A DNA stretch of 64,000 nt from QHVT01 sp036389275. GTDB lineage: Bacteria > Acidobacteriota > Thermoanaerobaculia > Gp7-AA8. This document shows positions 36,973-46,345 of this stretch, one piece after another; positions within the stretch are counted from its first letter, which is position 1, and every line of letters begins with the position of its first letter. The notes beneath the pieces were generated by a model. The model saw only the letters and a program-made list of their open reading frames with translations, ran no database searches and was not told the origin of the DNA. The stretch lies in the NCBI GenBank assembly GCA_036389275.1, contig DASVQE010000017.1:1-64000 (forward strand), given 5' to 3'. The translations under genes were made by a program, and so were the position numbers.

Positions 36973-39900
36973 ATGCAGTCCGTGTCGATCAGGCTCCTGC
37001 TGTCCTTCCTCGTCCTCGGTTTCGCTGCGCCGCTGTTCGCGCACGACGTCACCGTGAGCGGGACCACTTCGTTCGCGGCCCTCGACGGCTCGGCGAACGA
37101 CCACGACGGCGCCGCCAACGGCGTCTTCACTGTGAGTGACGGAAACCTCGTCATCAACGGCACGGTGAACTGCAACGACGACGGGGCCAGCGACAGCGCC
37201 TGCTCGATGGCGTTCGCGGTGTCGGGCAACCTCACCATCAACTCCGGCGCCGCGCTCTACGCGGAGAACCGCACCGGCGGTGGCAGCGGCGGCAACATCA
37301 CCTTCACGGTCGGCGGCAACGTGGCCATGAACGGCACCGCACTCGTGTCGACCTCCTCGCGCAGCTCGACCGGCGCCACCGGCGGCAACATCGCCGTCAA
37401 CGCCGGCGGCAGCGTGACGCTGGCCAGCGGCACGACCATCGACGCCGGCGCCGCCAACGCGCGCGCCGGCAACGTCACCGTCGCCGCCGGCGGCACGGTG
37501 GCGCTGAACGGCAACGTGCTGTCCGGCCCGAGCCGCACGCTGCTGGCCACGCGCCTCACCGGCGCCGCACTCGACGGCGGCACTGCCAACCAGCAGGGCG
37601 GCGCGATCGCGATCAGCTCCTCGACCTTCGCCGAGCCGTCGGTCGTCATCGGCTCGACCGCCAACATCGTCGCCCAGGGCGAGACCACCGGCGCCGGCCC
37701 CGTCACCATCGACGGCTGCGGCGTGCAGGTCTACGGTCTCGTGGCCGCGCTCTCGCGCAAGGACGCGCCGGCCCGCATCGCCATCCGCTCCGGCAAGGAC
37801 GTCGTGATCGACGGCCGCGACCTCGGCGTCGCCGGCGCCACCACCGGCCGCCTCGGCCGCGTGCGCGCCGATGCGCCGAGCGGCACCGCCGTCAACAAGA
37901 GCGTCGACATCTTCGCCGCCGAGACCGTCGACCTGTTCGGACCGGCATCGTCGGCGAGCACGCAGTACGCGATCTCCGCGATTCCGGGTCAGCACGATGC
38001 GAAGAGCTACGGCGGCACGATCCGCGTGATCTCGCTCGGCGACGTCGTCAACGCCACCGGCCTGGTCGTCGATGACGGCCACACCGCCAGCGGCGACACC
38101 GGCGGCAGCATCTCCTTCGCGGCGAAGGGCGACGTCAATCTCGCCGGCGCCTCGATCCGCGCCATCGGCGACTTCAACACCAACAACGCCAACCGCGGCG
38201 GCGGCACCATTCAGGTCCGCTCCTACTCGGGCAACATCATCTGGACCGGCGGCCTCGGCGAAGTGCGCCCGGTCGGCTCGAGCTCCGGTCTCACCACCGC
38301 CGATCAGGGCGCGATCGTCCTGACCGCCTGCGGCACCATCAACACCACCGGCACCAGCTTCCCGGTCATGGGCACCGCCACCAGCGTCTTCCCCGAGACG
38401 CACACCGGCGTCTGCTCGCCGGCCGCGCCGTCGCTGCCGGCCGGCGTGCCGCCGCTCGTCACCTGCAACACGCCGCCGGTGGCGAACGACACCGCCGCGG
38501 CCACGTTCGAAGACACGTCGGTGACGATCACGCTCACCGGCAGCGACGCCGACGGCGACGCGCTCACGTTCTCGATCGTCAGCGGTCCGGCGCACGGCTC
38601 GCTTTCGTCGCTCCAGTCCACCGGTCCGACCAGCGCCACCGTCGTCTACACGCCGGCGCCGAACTACAACGGCGTCGACTCGTTCACCTTCCGCGCGAAC
38701 GACGGCAACGGCGGCACCGACGACGCCATCGCCACCGTCACCATCACGCCGGTCAACGACGCGCCGTCGTTCCAGATCGGACCGACTGCAACGTCCTTCG
38801 AAGACGCCGGAGCGCAGACATACCCCGGGTGGGTATCGTCGATCTCCGCCGGCCCGGCCGATGAAGCCGGCCAGAGCGTGACCTTCACCGTCACCAACGA
38901 CAACCCGTCGCTCTTCTCGGTGCAGCCGGCCGTCGCGCCGAACGGGACGCTGACGTATGCCGCGGCGCCGAACGCGTACGGCATCGCCCACGTCACCGTC
39001 GTCGCGCACGACAACGGCGGCACCGCCAACGGCGGCTCTGACACCTCGGCTCCGCAGACGAGCACGATCTCGGTGAGCGGCGTCAACGACGCGCCGTCCT
39101 TCACCGGCGGCGGCAACGTGACCGTCGGCGAAGACAGCGGCGCGTACAGCGCGCCGTGGGCGAGCGGCATCAGCGCCGGCCCGAACGAGTCGCAGAACGT
39201 CTCCTTCGTCGTCACCAACGGCAACAACGCGCTCTTCGCCGTGCAGCCGGCGGTCAGCGCCAGCGGCGTGCTCACCTTCACGCCGGCGGCCGACGCGAAC
39301 GGCGTCGTCACCGTGAGCGTCTACGCGCACGACGACGGCGGCACCGCGAACGGCGGCGTCGACGACTCCGCGCCGCAGACCTTCACCATCACCATCAACG
39401 CCGTCAACGACGCGCCCTCGTTCACCGCGGGCGGCAACGTGACGGTGCTCGAAGACAGCGGCGCGTACAGCGCGGCATGGGCGAGCGCGATCAGCGCCGG
39501 CCCGGCCGATGAAGCGGGCCAGAGCGTCACCTTCACCACCACGAACAGCAACAACGCGCTGTTCGCCTCGCAGCCGTCCGTCGACGCGAGCGGCACGCTG
39601 ACGTTCACGCTCGCCGCGAACTCCTTCGGCAGCGCCACCGTCACCGTCGTCGCGCACGACAACGGCGGCACCGCGAACGGCGGCGCCGACACCTCGGCCG
39701 CGCAGACCTTCACCATCACCGTCAGCGGCGTCAACGACGAGCCTTCGTTCACCGCCGGCGGCAACCCGTCGGTGCTCGAAGACAGCGGCGCGTACAGCGC
39801 GGCGTGGGCGAGCGGCATCAGCGCCGGCCCCGGCGAGTCGCAGAACGTCACCTTCCACGTCTCGAACGACAACAACGCGCTCTTCGCCGGCCAGCCGGCC

Positions 39901-42900
39901 ATCAGCGCGAGCGGTGTGCTGACCTTCGTGCCAGCCGCCGACGCGAACGGCACCGCCACCGTCACGGTCTACCTGACCGACGACGGCGGCACCGCCGACG
40001 GCGGCGATGACACCTCGTCGACCGTCACCTTCACCATCACCGTCACGCCGGTCAACGATGAGCCGTCCTTCACCAGCGGCGGCAACGTGTCGGTCGGCGA
40101 AGACAGCGGCGCCTACAGCGCGGCGTGGGCGAGCGCGATCAGCGCCGGCCCGGCCAACGAGTCGTCGCAGACGGTGGTCTTCGTCGTCACGAGCAGCAAC
40201 ACCTCGCTCTTCAGCGTCCAGCCGAGCGTCGCCTCCGACGGCACGCTCACCTTCACGCCGGCGCTCAACGGCACCGGCTCGGCCACCATCACCATCGCCG
40301 CGCAGGACAACGGCGGCACCGCCAACGGCGGCGCCGACACCTCGGCCGCGCAGACCTTCACCATCACCGTCAGCGGCGTCAACGATCCTCCGTCGTTCGC
40401 GCTCGCCGGCGCCTCCACGAGCTCGCTCGAGGACGGCGGCCCGCGTACGGTGCTGAACTGGGCCACCTCCATCAGCTCCGGCGCCGGTGAATCCGACAAC
40501 GTCACCTTCACCGTCACCAACGACAACAACACGCTCTTCGCCGTGCAGCCGGCCATCGCCGCCGACGGCACGCTGACCTACACCGCCGCGCCCGACGCGA
40601 GCGGCATCGCCACCGTCAGCGTCATCGCCAAGGACGACGGCGGCACCGCGAACGGCGGCAACGACACCTCCGCCTCGCAGACGTTCACCATCGTCATCGA
40701 CGCGGTCAACGACGCGCCGTCCTTCACCGGCGGCGCCAACCAGAGCGTGCTCGAAGACGCCGCCGCGCAGACCGTCAGCAACTGGGCCACGAACATCTCC
40801 GCCGGCCCGAGCGATGAAGCGTCGCAGACCCTGACCTTCACCGTCGTCTCCAACAGCAACCCGTCGCTCTTCAGCACCGCCCCGGCCGTCGCGGCCGACG
40901 GCACGCTGACCTACGCCGTCGCCGCGAACGCCTTCGGCAGCGCGACCATCGGCGTCCGTCTGAGCGACAGCGGCGGCACCGCGAACGGCGGCGTCGACAA
41001 CTCCGCCGTCTACACCTTCACCATCACGGTCGACCCGGTGAACGACGCGCCGTCCTTCACCGCCGGCGGCGACGTCACGGTCAACGAAGACAGCGGCGCC
41101 TACTCGGCCGCCTGGGCCAGCGCGATCAGCGCCGGTCCGAGCGAGTCGGGACAGACGCTCAACTTCGTCGTCTCCAACTCCAACAACTCGCTCTTCAGCG
41201 CGCAGCCGGCCATCTCGGCGAGCGGCGTGCTCACCTTCACTCCCGCCCCGAACAAGTTCGGCGTCGTCACCGTCACCGTTGCGCTGCATGACAACGGCGG
41301 CACGGCCAACGGCGGCACCGACACCTCCGCCTCCGTCACCTTCACGCTCACCATCAACGGCGTGAACGACGGTCCGACCGCGGGTAACGACGTGTTCGAG
41401 ACCTTCGGCAACACCGAGGTGCGGGTGGATCTGGGAGCGGGCGCGACGCCGCATGTGCTGCGCATGACCGGCAGCGGCAACGGCGTGCTCGCCAACGACG
41501 CCGACGCCGGCGAAGGCGATCCGATCTCCGTCACCTCCATCGTCGGCTGCGCCGACACCACCGCCCCGTACGACTGCGTCCTCGCGGGCGGCGCGCGTCT
41601 GTCGATGAACGCCAACGGCACCTTCTCCTACGTCCCGGCGCCGGGCGCGAGCAGCGGCTCGTTCCAGTACGTCGCCACCGACAACCCGTCGGCCGGCTCG
41701 CCCGCGAGCACGACCGGCACCGTCACCATCGTCGTGACGAACATGGTCTGGTACGTCAACGGTTCGGCCGGCGCGTCGGGCAACGGCACGTCGATCGCGC
41801 CGTACAACAGCTTCGCGTTCCTGAGCGGCTCGGGCGATCTCGATAATCCGGGCGACACCATCTACGTCGAGAGCTCGGTCGTCAGCGGCTCGATCGCCAT
41901 GGAAGCGAACCAGCACCTGATCGGCCAGGGCGTGGCGCTCACGCTGCTGCAGAGCAACGCCGCGCCGTACACGCTCGCCGCGGCCGGCTCCCGTCCGCGC
42001 ATCCTCGGCGGCTCCGCAACGCCGGTCACCGTGACCGGCGTCTCCGGCGTCGAGATCGCCGGCTGTGAGTTCAACAGCACCGGCAACAGCGGAATCGACG
42101 TGCGCAGCAACCTCGCCGGTCCCGCCGCCGCCGCGAGCATTCACGACAACATCGTGAACGGTGCCGCGCTGCAGGGCATCGTCGTGCGCGGCAACAGCGC
42201 GTCCGGCACCACCGTCGCGGTCAGCAACACCAACGTCCTTTCGACCGGCACCGGCTTCGAAGCGACCAGCACCGCCGGCACGGTGAACGTCGCCTACAAC
42301 GGCGGCACCATCACCTCGAGCGGCAGCCACGCCGTCAACATCTTCGGCACGAGCGGCGGCACGATGCTCGTGAGCGGCCTGTCGAACCTGACTCTCGCCG
42401 CGCCGACCTCGAGCGACGCGCTCGTCGTCACCAACGCCACCGTCTCCGTCTCCGCCGGCGGCACCATCAGCGCCGGCTCGGCCAGCGCGCGCGTCCGCAA
42501 CGGCGTGGCCATGTCCAACGTCACCGGCTCGATGGCCTTCGGCACGCTCAACGCCTTCACCACCGGCGGCAAGGGTCTGTCGATCGTGCCGTCCGGCAGC
42601 TTCACGGTCACCAGCACGGCGGGCACGATCAACAGCGTCAACGGCTCGGCGATCTCGCTGAGCGGCGTCACCATCGGCGCGGCCGACCTGACGCTCACCT
42701 CGGTCTCGTCGACGAACGCCGTCAACGGCATCCTGCTCGCCAACACCGGCTCGCTCGGCGGCCTGCACGTCACCGGCAGCGGCACCGCCGGTTCGGGCGG
42801 CTCGCTCACCGGACACTCGGGTGACGCGGTCTCGCTGGCGACCACCGCCGACGTCTCGCTCGGCTACATGAGCATCAGCAGCAACGGCGGCAACGGCGTC

Positions 42901-43983
42901 CGCGGCAGCAGCGTGGATGGCTTCGTGGCCGACCACTGCACGGTCTCGTCGAACGGCAACGACGCCACGACCGACGAGTCGGGCATCTACCTCAGCGAGC
43001 TGACCGGCAGCTCGACCCGTCCGACGCGCATCAGCAACAGCACCATCAGCAACAACTTCGAGTTCCAGGTGGTCGTCTCCAACTCGACCGCCTCGCTGCC
43101 CGACTTCCGGATGACGGACGACACCGTCTCGAGCAACGGCGCGAGCGGTACGGTCGGCAACCTGGTCAACTTCCTCGGCCTCGGCAACGCGAACATGAGC
43201 CTGACCGTCACCGGCGGCACCTACACCGGCAACGCGCCGAGCACTGCCACCGCCGTGCACGCCGACCACTCCGGCAGCGGCAGCATGACCGCGAACGTCT
43301 CCGGTGCGACGTTCACGAACAACAACGTCGGCGTGAACGCGTCCGCGGCCAACGCGGCGAACCTCACCTTCGACCTCGACGGCAACACCCTCACCGGCAC
43401 GCGCTCGCACGCGCTGAACGTCTTCCTGGCGGCGAACCACACCGGCGTCGCCTCCGGCAAGATCCGCAACAACGTCATCGGTACGTTCGGCGTGACCGGC
43501 TCCGGCTCGCAGGTCGGCGTCGGCATCCGCGTGCAGAACGACGCGGTGAGTGCGGCAGCGGTGCTGGTCGACAACAACAGCATCTCCGAGCTCTCCGGCT
43601 TCCCGGCGGTGAACGTCAACGTCGGCGTCAGCACCTCGACGCTGACGCAGACCACGGCGGCGACGATCACCAACAACACCATCCGCAACGTCAACTCGCG
43701 CGCGATCGTCGTGCAGCAGAACGTCGGCAAGGGCACGCTCTGCGCCGACATCTCGAACAACTCGATGTCCGGCATCGCCGGTCAGGCGGGCGACGGCACG
43801 AAGATGCGCCTCCGGCAGCTCGCCGGCGGCACGTTCAACGTGCGCCAGAAGGCAGCCGGCGCCGCGGCCGATCCGCTCGAGCTCGACGACGCCAACAGCG
43901 TCGGCGCGAACGTCACCACTGCCGCGCAGGTCAGCGTCTCCGGAACCTTCAACTACAACGCAGGAGCTTGTGCACAGCCGTGA
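36973..43983 (+). CDS. Giant secreted protein 2: haemagglutinin-like, cadherin-like and beta-helix protein
   Basis: A 2336-residue protein. The ATG at 36973 yields a signal peptide (MQSVSIRLLLSFLVLGF, cleavage after AAPLFA) and has GGAGGA upstream. Order: filamentous-haemagglutinin-like beta-helix rich in GGNI and GGTV turns (about 20-495); one cadherin-like unit (about 502-590, ANDTAAATFEDTSVTI); eight about 109-residue repeats (595-1463) with EDSGAYSAAWAS cores; a further cadherin-like unit; a right-handed beta-helix from about 1592 (VWYVNGSAGASGNGTS); and the shared C-terminal domain (2257-2336). Same overall plan as giant protein 1 but with a different N-terminus and fewer repeats. Three tail-collar genes follow after 58 bases. 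Confidence 0.9.
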   Translation: MQSVSIRLLLSFLVLGFAAPLFAHDVTVSGTTSFAALDGSANDHDGAANGVFTVSDGNLVINGTVNCNDDGASDSACSMAFAVSGNLTINSGAALYAENRTGGGSGGNITFTVGGNVAMNGTALVSTSSRSSTGATGGNIAVNAGGSVTLASGTTIDAGAANARAGNVTVAAGGTVALNGNVLSGPSRTLLATRLTGAALDGGTANQQGGAIAISSSTFAEPSVVIGSTANIVAQGETTGAGPVTIDGCGVQVYGLVAALSRKDAPARIAIRSGKDVVIDGRDLGVAGATTGRLGRVRADAPSGTAVNKSVDIFAAETVDLFGPASSASTQYAISAIPGQHDAKSYGGTIRVISLGDVVNATGLVVDDGHTASGDTGGSISFAAKGDVNLAGASIRAIGDFNTNNANRGGGTIQVRSYSGNIIWTGGLGEVRPVGSSSGLTTADQGAIVLTACGTINTTGTSFPVMGTATSVFPETHTGVCSPAAPSLPAGVPPLVTCNTPPVANDTAAATFEDTSVTITLTGSDADGDALTFSIVSGPAHGSLSSLQSTGPTSATVVYTPAPNYNGVDSFTFRANDGNGGTDDAIATVTITPVNDAPSFQIGPTATSFEDAGAQTYPGWVSSISAGPADEAGQSVTFTVTNDNPSLFSVQPAVAPNGTLTYAAAPNAYGIAHVTVVAHDNGGTANGGSDTSAPQTSTISVSGVNDAPSFTGGGNVTVGEDSGAYSAPWASGISAGPNESQNVSFVVTNGNNALFAVQPAVSASGVLTFTPAADANGVVTVSVYAHDDGGTANGGVDDSAPQTFTITINAVNDAPSFTAGGNVTVLEDSGAYSAAWASAISAGPADEAGQSVTFTTTNSNNALFASQPSVDASGTLTFTLAANSFGSATVTVVAHDNGGTANGGADTSAAQTFTITVSGVNDEPSFTAGGNPSVLEDSGAYSAAWASGISAGPGESQNVTFHVSNDNNALFAGQPAISASGVLTFVPAADANGTATVTVYLTDDGGTADGGDDTSSTVTFTITVTPVNDEPSFTSGGNVSVGEDSGAYSAAWASAISAGPANESSQTVVFVVTSSNTSLFSVQPSVASDGTLTFTPALNGTGSATITIAAQDNGGTANGGADTSAAQTFTITVSGVNDPPSFALAGASTSSLEDGGPRTVLNWATSISSGAGESDNVTFTVTNDNNTLFAVQPAIAADGTLTYTAAPDASGIATVSVIAKDDGGTANGGNDTSASQTFTIVIDAVNDAPSFTGGANQSVLEDAAAQTVSNWATNISAGPSDEASQTLTFTVVSNSNPSLFSTAPAVAADGTLTYAVAANAFGSATIGVRLSDSGGTANGGVDNSAVYTFTITVDPVNDAPSFTAGGDVTVNEDSGAYSAAWASAISAGPSESGQTLNFVVSNSNNSLFSAQPAISASGVLTFTPAPNKFGVVTVTVALHDNGGTANGGTDTSASVTFTLTINGVNDGPTAGNDVFETFGNTEVRVDLGAGATPHVLRMTGSGNGVLANDADAGEGDPISVTSIVGCADTTAPYDCVLAGGARLSMNANGTFSYVPAPGASSGSFQYVATDNPSAGSPASTTGTVTIVVTNMVWYVNGSAGASGNGTSIAPYNSFAFLSGSGDLDNPGDTIYVESSVVSGSIAMEANQHLIGQGVALTLLQSNAAPYTLAAAGSRPRILGGSATPVTVTGVSGVEIAGCEFNSTGNSGIDVRSNLAGPAAAASIHDNIVNGAALQGIVVRGNSASGTTVAVSNTNVLSTGTGFEATSTAGTVNVAYNGGTITSSGSHAVNIFGTSGGTMLVSGLSNLTLAAPTSSDALVVTNATVSVSAGGTISAGSASARVRNGVAMSNVTGSMAFGTLNAFTTGGKGLSIVPSGSFTVTSTAGTINSVNGSAISLSGVTIGAADLTLTSVSSTNAVNGILLANTGSLGGLHVTGSGTAGSGGSLTGHSGDAVSLATTADVSLGYMSISSNGGNGVRGSSVDGFVADHCTVSSNGNDATTDESGIYLSELTGSSTRPTRISNSTISNNFEFQVVVSNSTASLPDFRMTDDTVSSNGASGTVGNLVNFLGLGNANMSLTVTGGTYTGNAPSTATAVHADHSGSGSMTANVSGATFTNNNVGVNASAANAANLTFDLDGNTLTGTRSHALNVFLAANHTGVASGKIRNNVIGTFGVTGSGSQVGVGIRVQNDAVSAAAVLVDNNSISELSGFPAVNVNVGVSTSTLTQTTAATITNNTIRNVNSRAIVVQQNVGKGTLCADISNNSMSGIAGQAGDGTKMRLRQLAGGTFNVRQKAAGAAADPLELDDANSVGANVTTAAQVSVSGTFNYNAGACAQP
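38755..41361 (+). repeat. Eight tandem units within giant gene 2
   Basis: Eight units of about 109 residues starting NDAPSF, NDEPSF or NDPPSF, most with the core EDSGAYSAAWAS, ISAGP and DNGGTANGG. The same GAYS-type core appears in three units of giant gene 1 (about 25560-26500), so the two genes share a repeat ancestry. No strict two-unit alternation was seen here, unlike in giant gene 1. Confidence 0.8.
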
Positions 43984-44041
43984 GCCACATGCAGACCAGT
44001 GACTCTGTGAGTCCGCGCTTCACGCTTCAAGGGGAGAGAAC

Positions 44042-44560
44042 ATGAGTGAACCGTTTATGGGCGAAATCCGCATCATGGCCTTCAATTTCGCGCCGCAGGG
44101 GTGGGCGATGTGCAACGGGCAGTTGCTGCCCATCAACCAGAACCAGGCGCTCTTCGCGCTGCTGGGGACGAAGTTCGGCGGCAACGGCCAGACGAACTTC
44201 GCGCTGCCCGACTTTCGCGGCCGCGTCGGGATCCACGCGGGCGATTCGCACAGCTCGGTCGGGGAGAGGGGCGGCGAGGAAGCACACACGCTGATCCTCT
44301 CCGAGATGCCGGCGCACAACCATGCGCTCATCGCCTCGCAGTCGATCGGCGACAAGGTGAACCCGAACTTCGGCGGCACCGGCTTCATCCTGGCCGCCGA
44401 CCCGGGCAACATCTACTCGGCCGCGCTCAACAACCTCGGCACGCTCAACGCCGGCTCGCTGTCGAACGTCGGCGGATCGCAGCCCCACACCAACATGATG
44501 CCGTACCTGACCATGACTTTCTGTATCGCGCTGCAGGGGCTCTTCCCGACGCAGGACTAG
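44042..44560 (+). CDS. Phage tail-collar (MdpB-like) protein, type A, copy 2
   Basis: A 172-residue tail-collar protein: FMGEIRIMAFNFAPQGWAMC, NGQLLPINQNQALFALLGT, FGGNGQTNFALPDFRGR, then PAHNHALIASQS, LAADPGNIYS and NVGGSQPHTNMMPYL. The LPINQNQ, DPGN-YS and NVGGSQPH blocks pair it with the gene at 35108. GGGGAGAG ribosome-binding site; only 58 bases after giant gene 2 with no terminator visible between. Confidence 0.9.
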   Translation: MSEPFMGEIRIMAFNFAPQGWAMCNGQLLPINQNQALFALLGTKFGGNGQTNFALPDFRGRVGIHAGDSHSSVGERGGEEAHTLILSEMPAHNHALIASQSIGDKVNPNFGGTGFILAADPGNIYSAALNNLGTLNAGSLSNVGGSQPHTNMMPYLTMTFCIALQGLFPTQD

Positions 44561-44568
44561 GAGACGCT

Positions 44569-45066
44569 ATGCCACCTTATATCGGTGAGATTCGCATGTT
44601 CGCCGGGAACTTCCCGCCCGCCGGCTGGGCTTTTTGCGAGGGACAGCTCGTTGCCATCTCGGAGAACGACGCTCTCTTCGTGGTCCTCGGCACCACCTAC
44701 GGCGGCGACGGCGAGAATACGTTCGCGCTGCCCAACCTCCGCGTCCGCGCCCCGATCCACCAGGGCAACGGCCACATCATCGGCGAGACCGGCGGCGTGG
44801 AGAGCGTCACGCTGACCACGCAGCAGATCCCGGTGCACACGCACGCCCTGATCGGCAGTACCGACAACGGCGCGCAGGCCACGCCGGCGAACAACATCCT
44901 CGCTTCATCGGTGGTCCTGGCCCCGTACGCGAACGAGACCGCGTCGTCGCCGATGGCGGCCAACGCCGTCTCGCCGGTCGGCGGGAGCCAGCCGCACGAA
45001 AACATGCAGCCGTATCTCTGTCTCAACTACATCATCTCGTTGTACGGCGAGTTCCCGCACGTTTAG
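44569..45066 (+). CDS. Phage tail-collar (MdpB-like) protein, type B, copy 2
   Basis: A 165-residue tail-collar protein: YIGEIRMFAGNFPPAGWAFC, ISENDALFVVLGT, TYGGDGENTFALPNL, VHTHALIGS, ILASSVVLAPYANE, GGSQPHENMQPYL. The start at 44569 has AGGAG overlapping the stop codon of the type A gene. Ortholog-like partner of the gene at 35633 within the duplicated module. Confidence 0.9.
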   Translation: MPPYIGEIRMFAGNFPPAGWAFCEGQLVAISENDALFVVLGTTYGGDGENTFALPNLRVRAPIHQGNGHIIGETGGVESVTLTTQQIPVHTHALIGSTDNGAQATPANNILASSVVLAPYANETASSPMAANAVSPVGGSQPHENMQPYLCLNYIISLYGEFPHV

Positions 45067-45078
45067 GAGGCAGAAACC

Positions 45079-45594
45079 ATGGATCCGTTCGTAGCCGAAG
45101 TCCGCATGTTCCCTTACTACTTCGCGCCGAAGGCGTGGGCGTTCTGCGACGGGCAGCTTCTGCCGATCAGCCAGAACACCGCTCTCTTCTCGCTGCTCGG
45201 CACCGTCTACGGCGGCGACGGCAAATCGACCTTCGCGCTGCCCAACCTGCGCGATTCCGTCCCCATTCACCCGGCCTACGACCTGAGCTATCCGCTCGGC
45301 GCGATGGGCGGGTCCGAAACGGTGACGCTGCTCCAGAGCGAGATCCCGGTGCACACGCACACGCTCCGGGCCAGCGTCGAAGACGGCACGCAGGGCTCGC
45401 TCACCAACGGCATCACCCTCGCCTCGTCCGTCGGCGGCACGCTCTACCAGAGCAACACCTCCGCGAACCTGGCCACCATGCATCCGCAGGCGCTCAGCGT
45501 GGCCGGCGCGAGCTTTCCGCACAACAACCTGCAGCCGTATCTCACCATGAACTACTGCATCTCGCTGCAGGGCGTCTTCCCGCAGCGGCCGTAG
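45079..45594 (+). CDS. Phage tail-collar (MdpB-like) protein, type C, copy 2
   Basis: A 171-residue tail-collar protein: FVAEVRMFPYYFAPKAWAFC, ISQNTALFSLLGT, VYGGDGKSTFALPNL, VHTHTLRASVEDGTQGSL, YQSNTSANLATM, PHNNLQPYLTMNYCISLQGVFP. AGGAGG ribosome-binding site eight bases before the ATG. Partner of the gene at 36163. It is followed after 25 bases by a Tat-exported protein gene on the same strand. Confidence 0.9.
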   Translation: MDPFVAEVRMFPYYFAPKAWAFCDGQLLPISQNTALFSLLGTVYGGDGKSTFALPNLRDSVPIHPAYDLSYPLGAMGGSETVTLLQSEIPVHTHTLRASVEDGTQGSLTNGITLASSVGGTLYQSNTSANLATMHPQALSVAGASFPHNNLQPYLTMNYCISLQGVFPQRP

Positions 45595-45619
45595 CAGCTT
45601 CAGAAACAGGAGATCGTTC

Positions 45620-46345
45620 ATGACTACGAAATCGAAGCAGATCGGCCGGCGGCAGTTCCTGGTGTTCTCGTCGACGGCCATCGCCACGGCGGCGGTCGCA
45701 CCGAAGCTCTTCGGCGCGACGCTCGCCGCGCCGAAGCGCCTGGCCATCGGCTACGCGCCGCTCGACGAGAGCTCCGCCGCCAGCGCCGCGTCGAGCATCC
45801 CGGCCGGCGACGGCAAGTTCATTCACCGTGGCGCGCGCATCGCCGTCCTCGGCACGCGGCTGCCCTCGTCCGATCCGCGCGCGATGCGCACGGTCGATCT
45901 CCTCGCGCACTACTCCGTCATGGACGGCAGCGAGCGGAAGGACCTGCCGTTCCGCGCCTGGGCCGGCAGCCGCCGCAACGGCGGCCAGGGAAGCCCGGCC
46001 ATCTTCAACATGCCGGTCGACGAGACGCAGAAGCTCGTCTTCACCGTCGAGACGCAGAGCGGCATGCCCAGCGGCACCGCGGCCAGCCGCCGCGACGCGT
46101 TCACCGCGCCGACCGAGAGCAAGGTCCTGCCGCTCACGCTCAGCCTCACCAGCGAGGAAGGCTCGCTCAAGCTCGTGCGCGGCTACTACATCATCGTGCC
46201 GCTGTTCGACAACGACAGCGAGCCGCGCTGGTCCGCCTATGCCATCCGCCAGGTCGACGGACGCTGGACGCTCGCCGACCGCGACGGCAAGGCCGCCGAT
46301 TTCGAGCACTTCCTGCTCCGGATCGATTACGCTCCCGAATCGTGA
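45620..46345 (+). CDS. Tat-exported hypothetical protein linked to the tail-collar genes
   Basis: A 241-residue protein with a twin-arginine signal: GRRQFLVFSSTAIATAA (Arg10-Arg11), a hydrophobic stretch and cleavage near residue 35. The mature part is beta-rich (DLLAHYSVMDGSERKDLPFRAW, LVFTVETQSG, LVRGYYIIVPLF). No cofactor motif seen. CAGGAG ribosome-binding site. It follows the second trio and overlaps the acetyltransferase gene by four bases (GTGA), so it belongs to the same transcription unit. The use of Tat suggests it folds before export. Confidence 0.78.
   Translation: MTTKSKQIGRRQFLVFSSTAIATAAVAPKLFGATLAAPKRLAIGYAPLDESSAASAASSIPAGDGKFIHRGARIAVLGTRLPSSDPRAMRTVDLLAHYSVMDGSERKDLPFRAWAGSRRNGGQGSPAIFNMPVDETQKLVFTVETQSGMPSGTAASRRDAFTAPTESKVLPLTLSLTSEEGSLKLVRGYYIIVPLFDNDSEPRWSAYAIRQVDGRWTLADRDGKAADFEHFLLRIDYAPES

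Noticed and set aside
26327..43440. Very long open frames on the minus strand opposite both giant genes (up to 2161 codons)
   Set aside because: They are antisense shadows of G+C-rich, repetitive coding sequence, with Arg/Val/Gly-biased translations, no ribosome-binding sites and no recognisable domains.
23717..43983. Tandem repeats resembling a CRISPR or satellite array
   Set aside because: The repeats are in-frame coding units of about 330-340 bases without spacers.
35108..45594. Prophage remnant
   Set aside because: Only tail-collar genes are present; no capsid, portal, terminase, tail sheath, lysis or integrase gene, and flanks are ordinary host genes.
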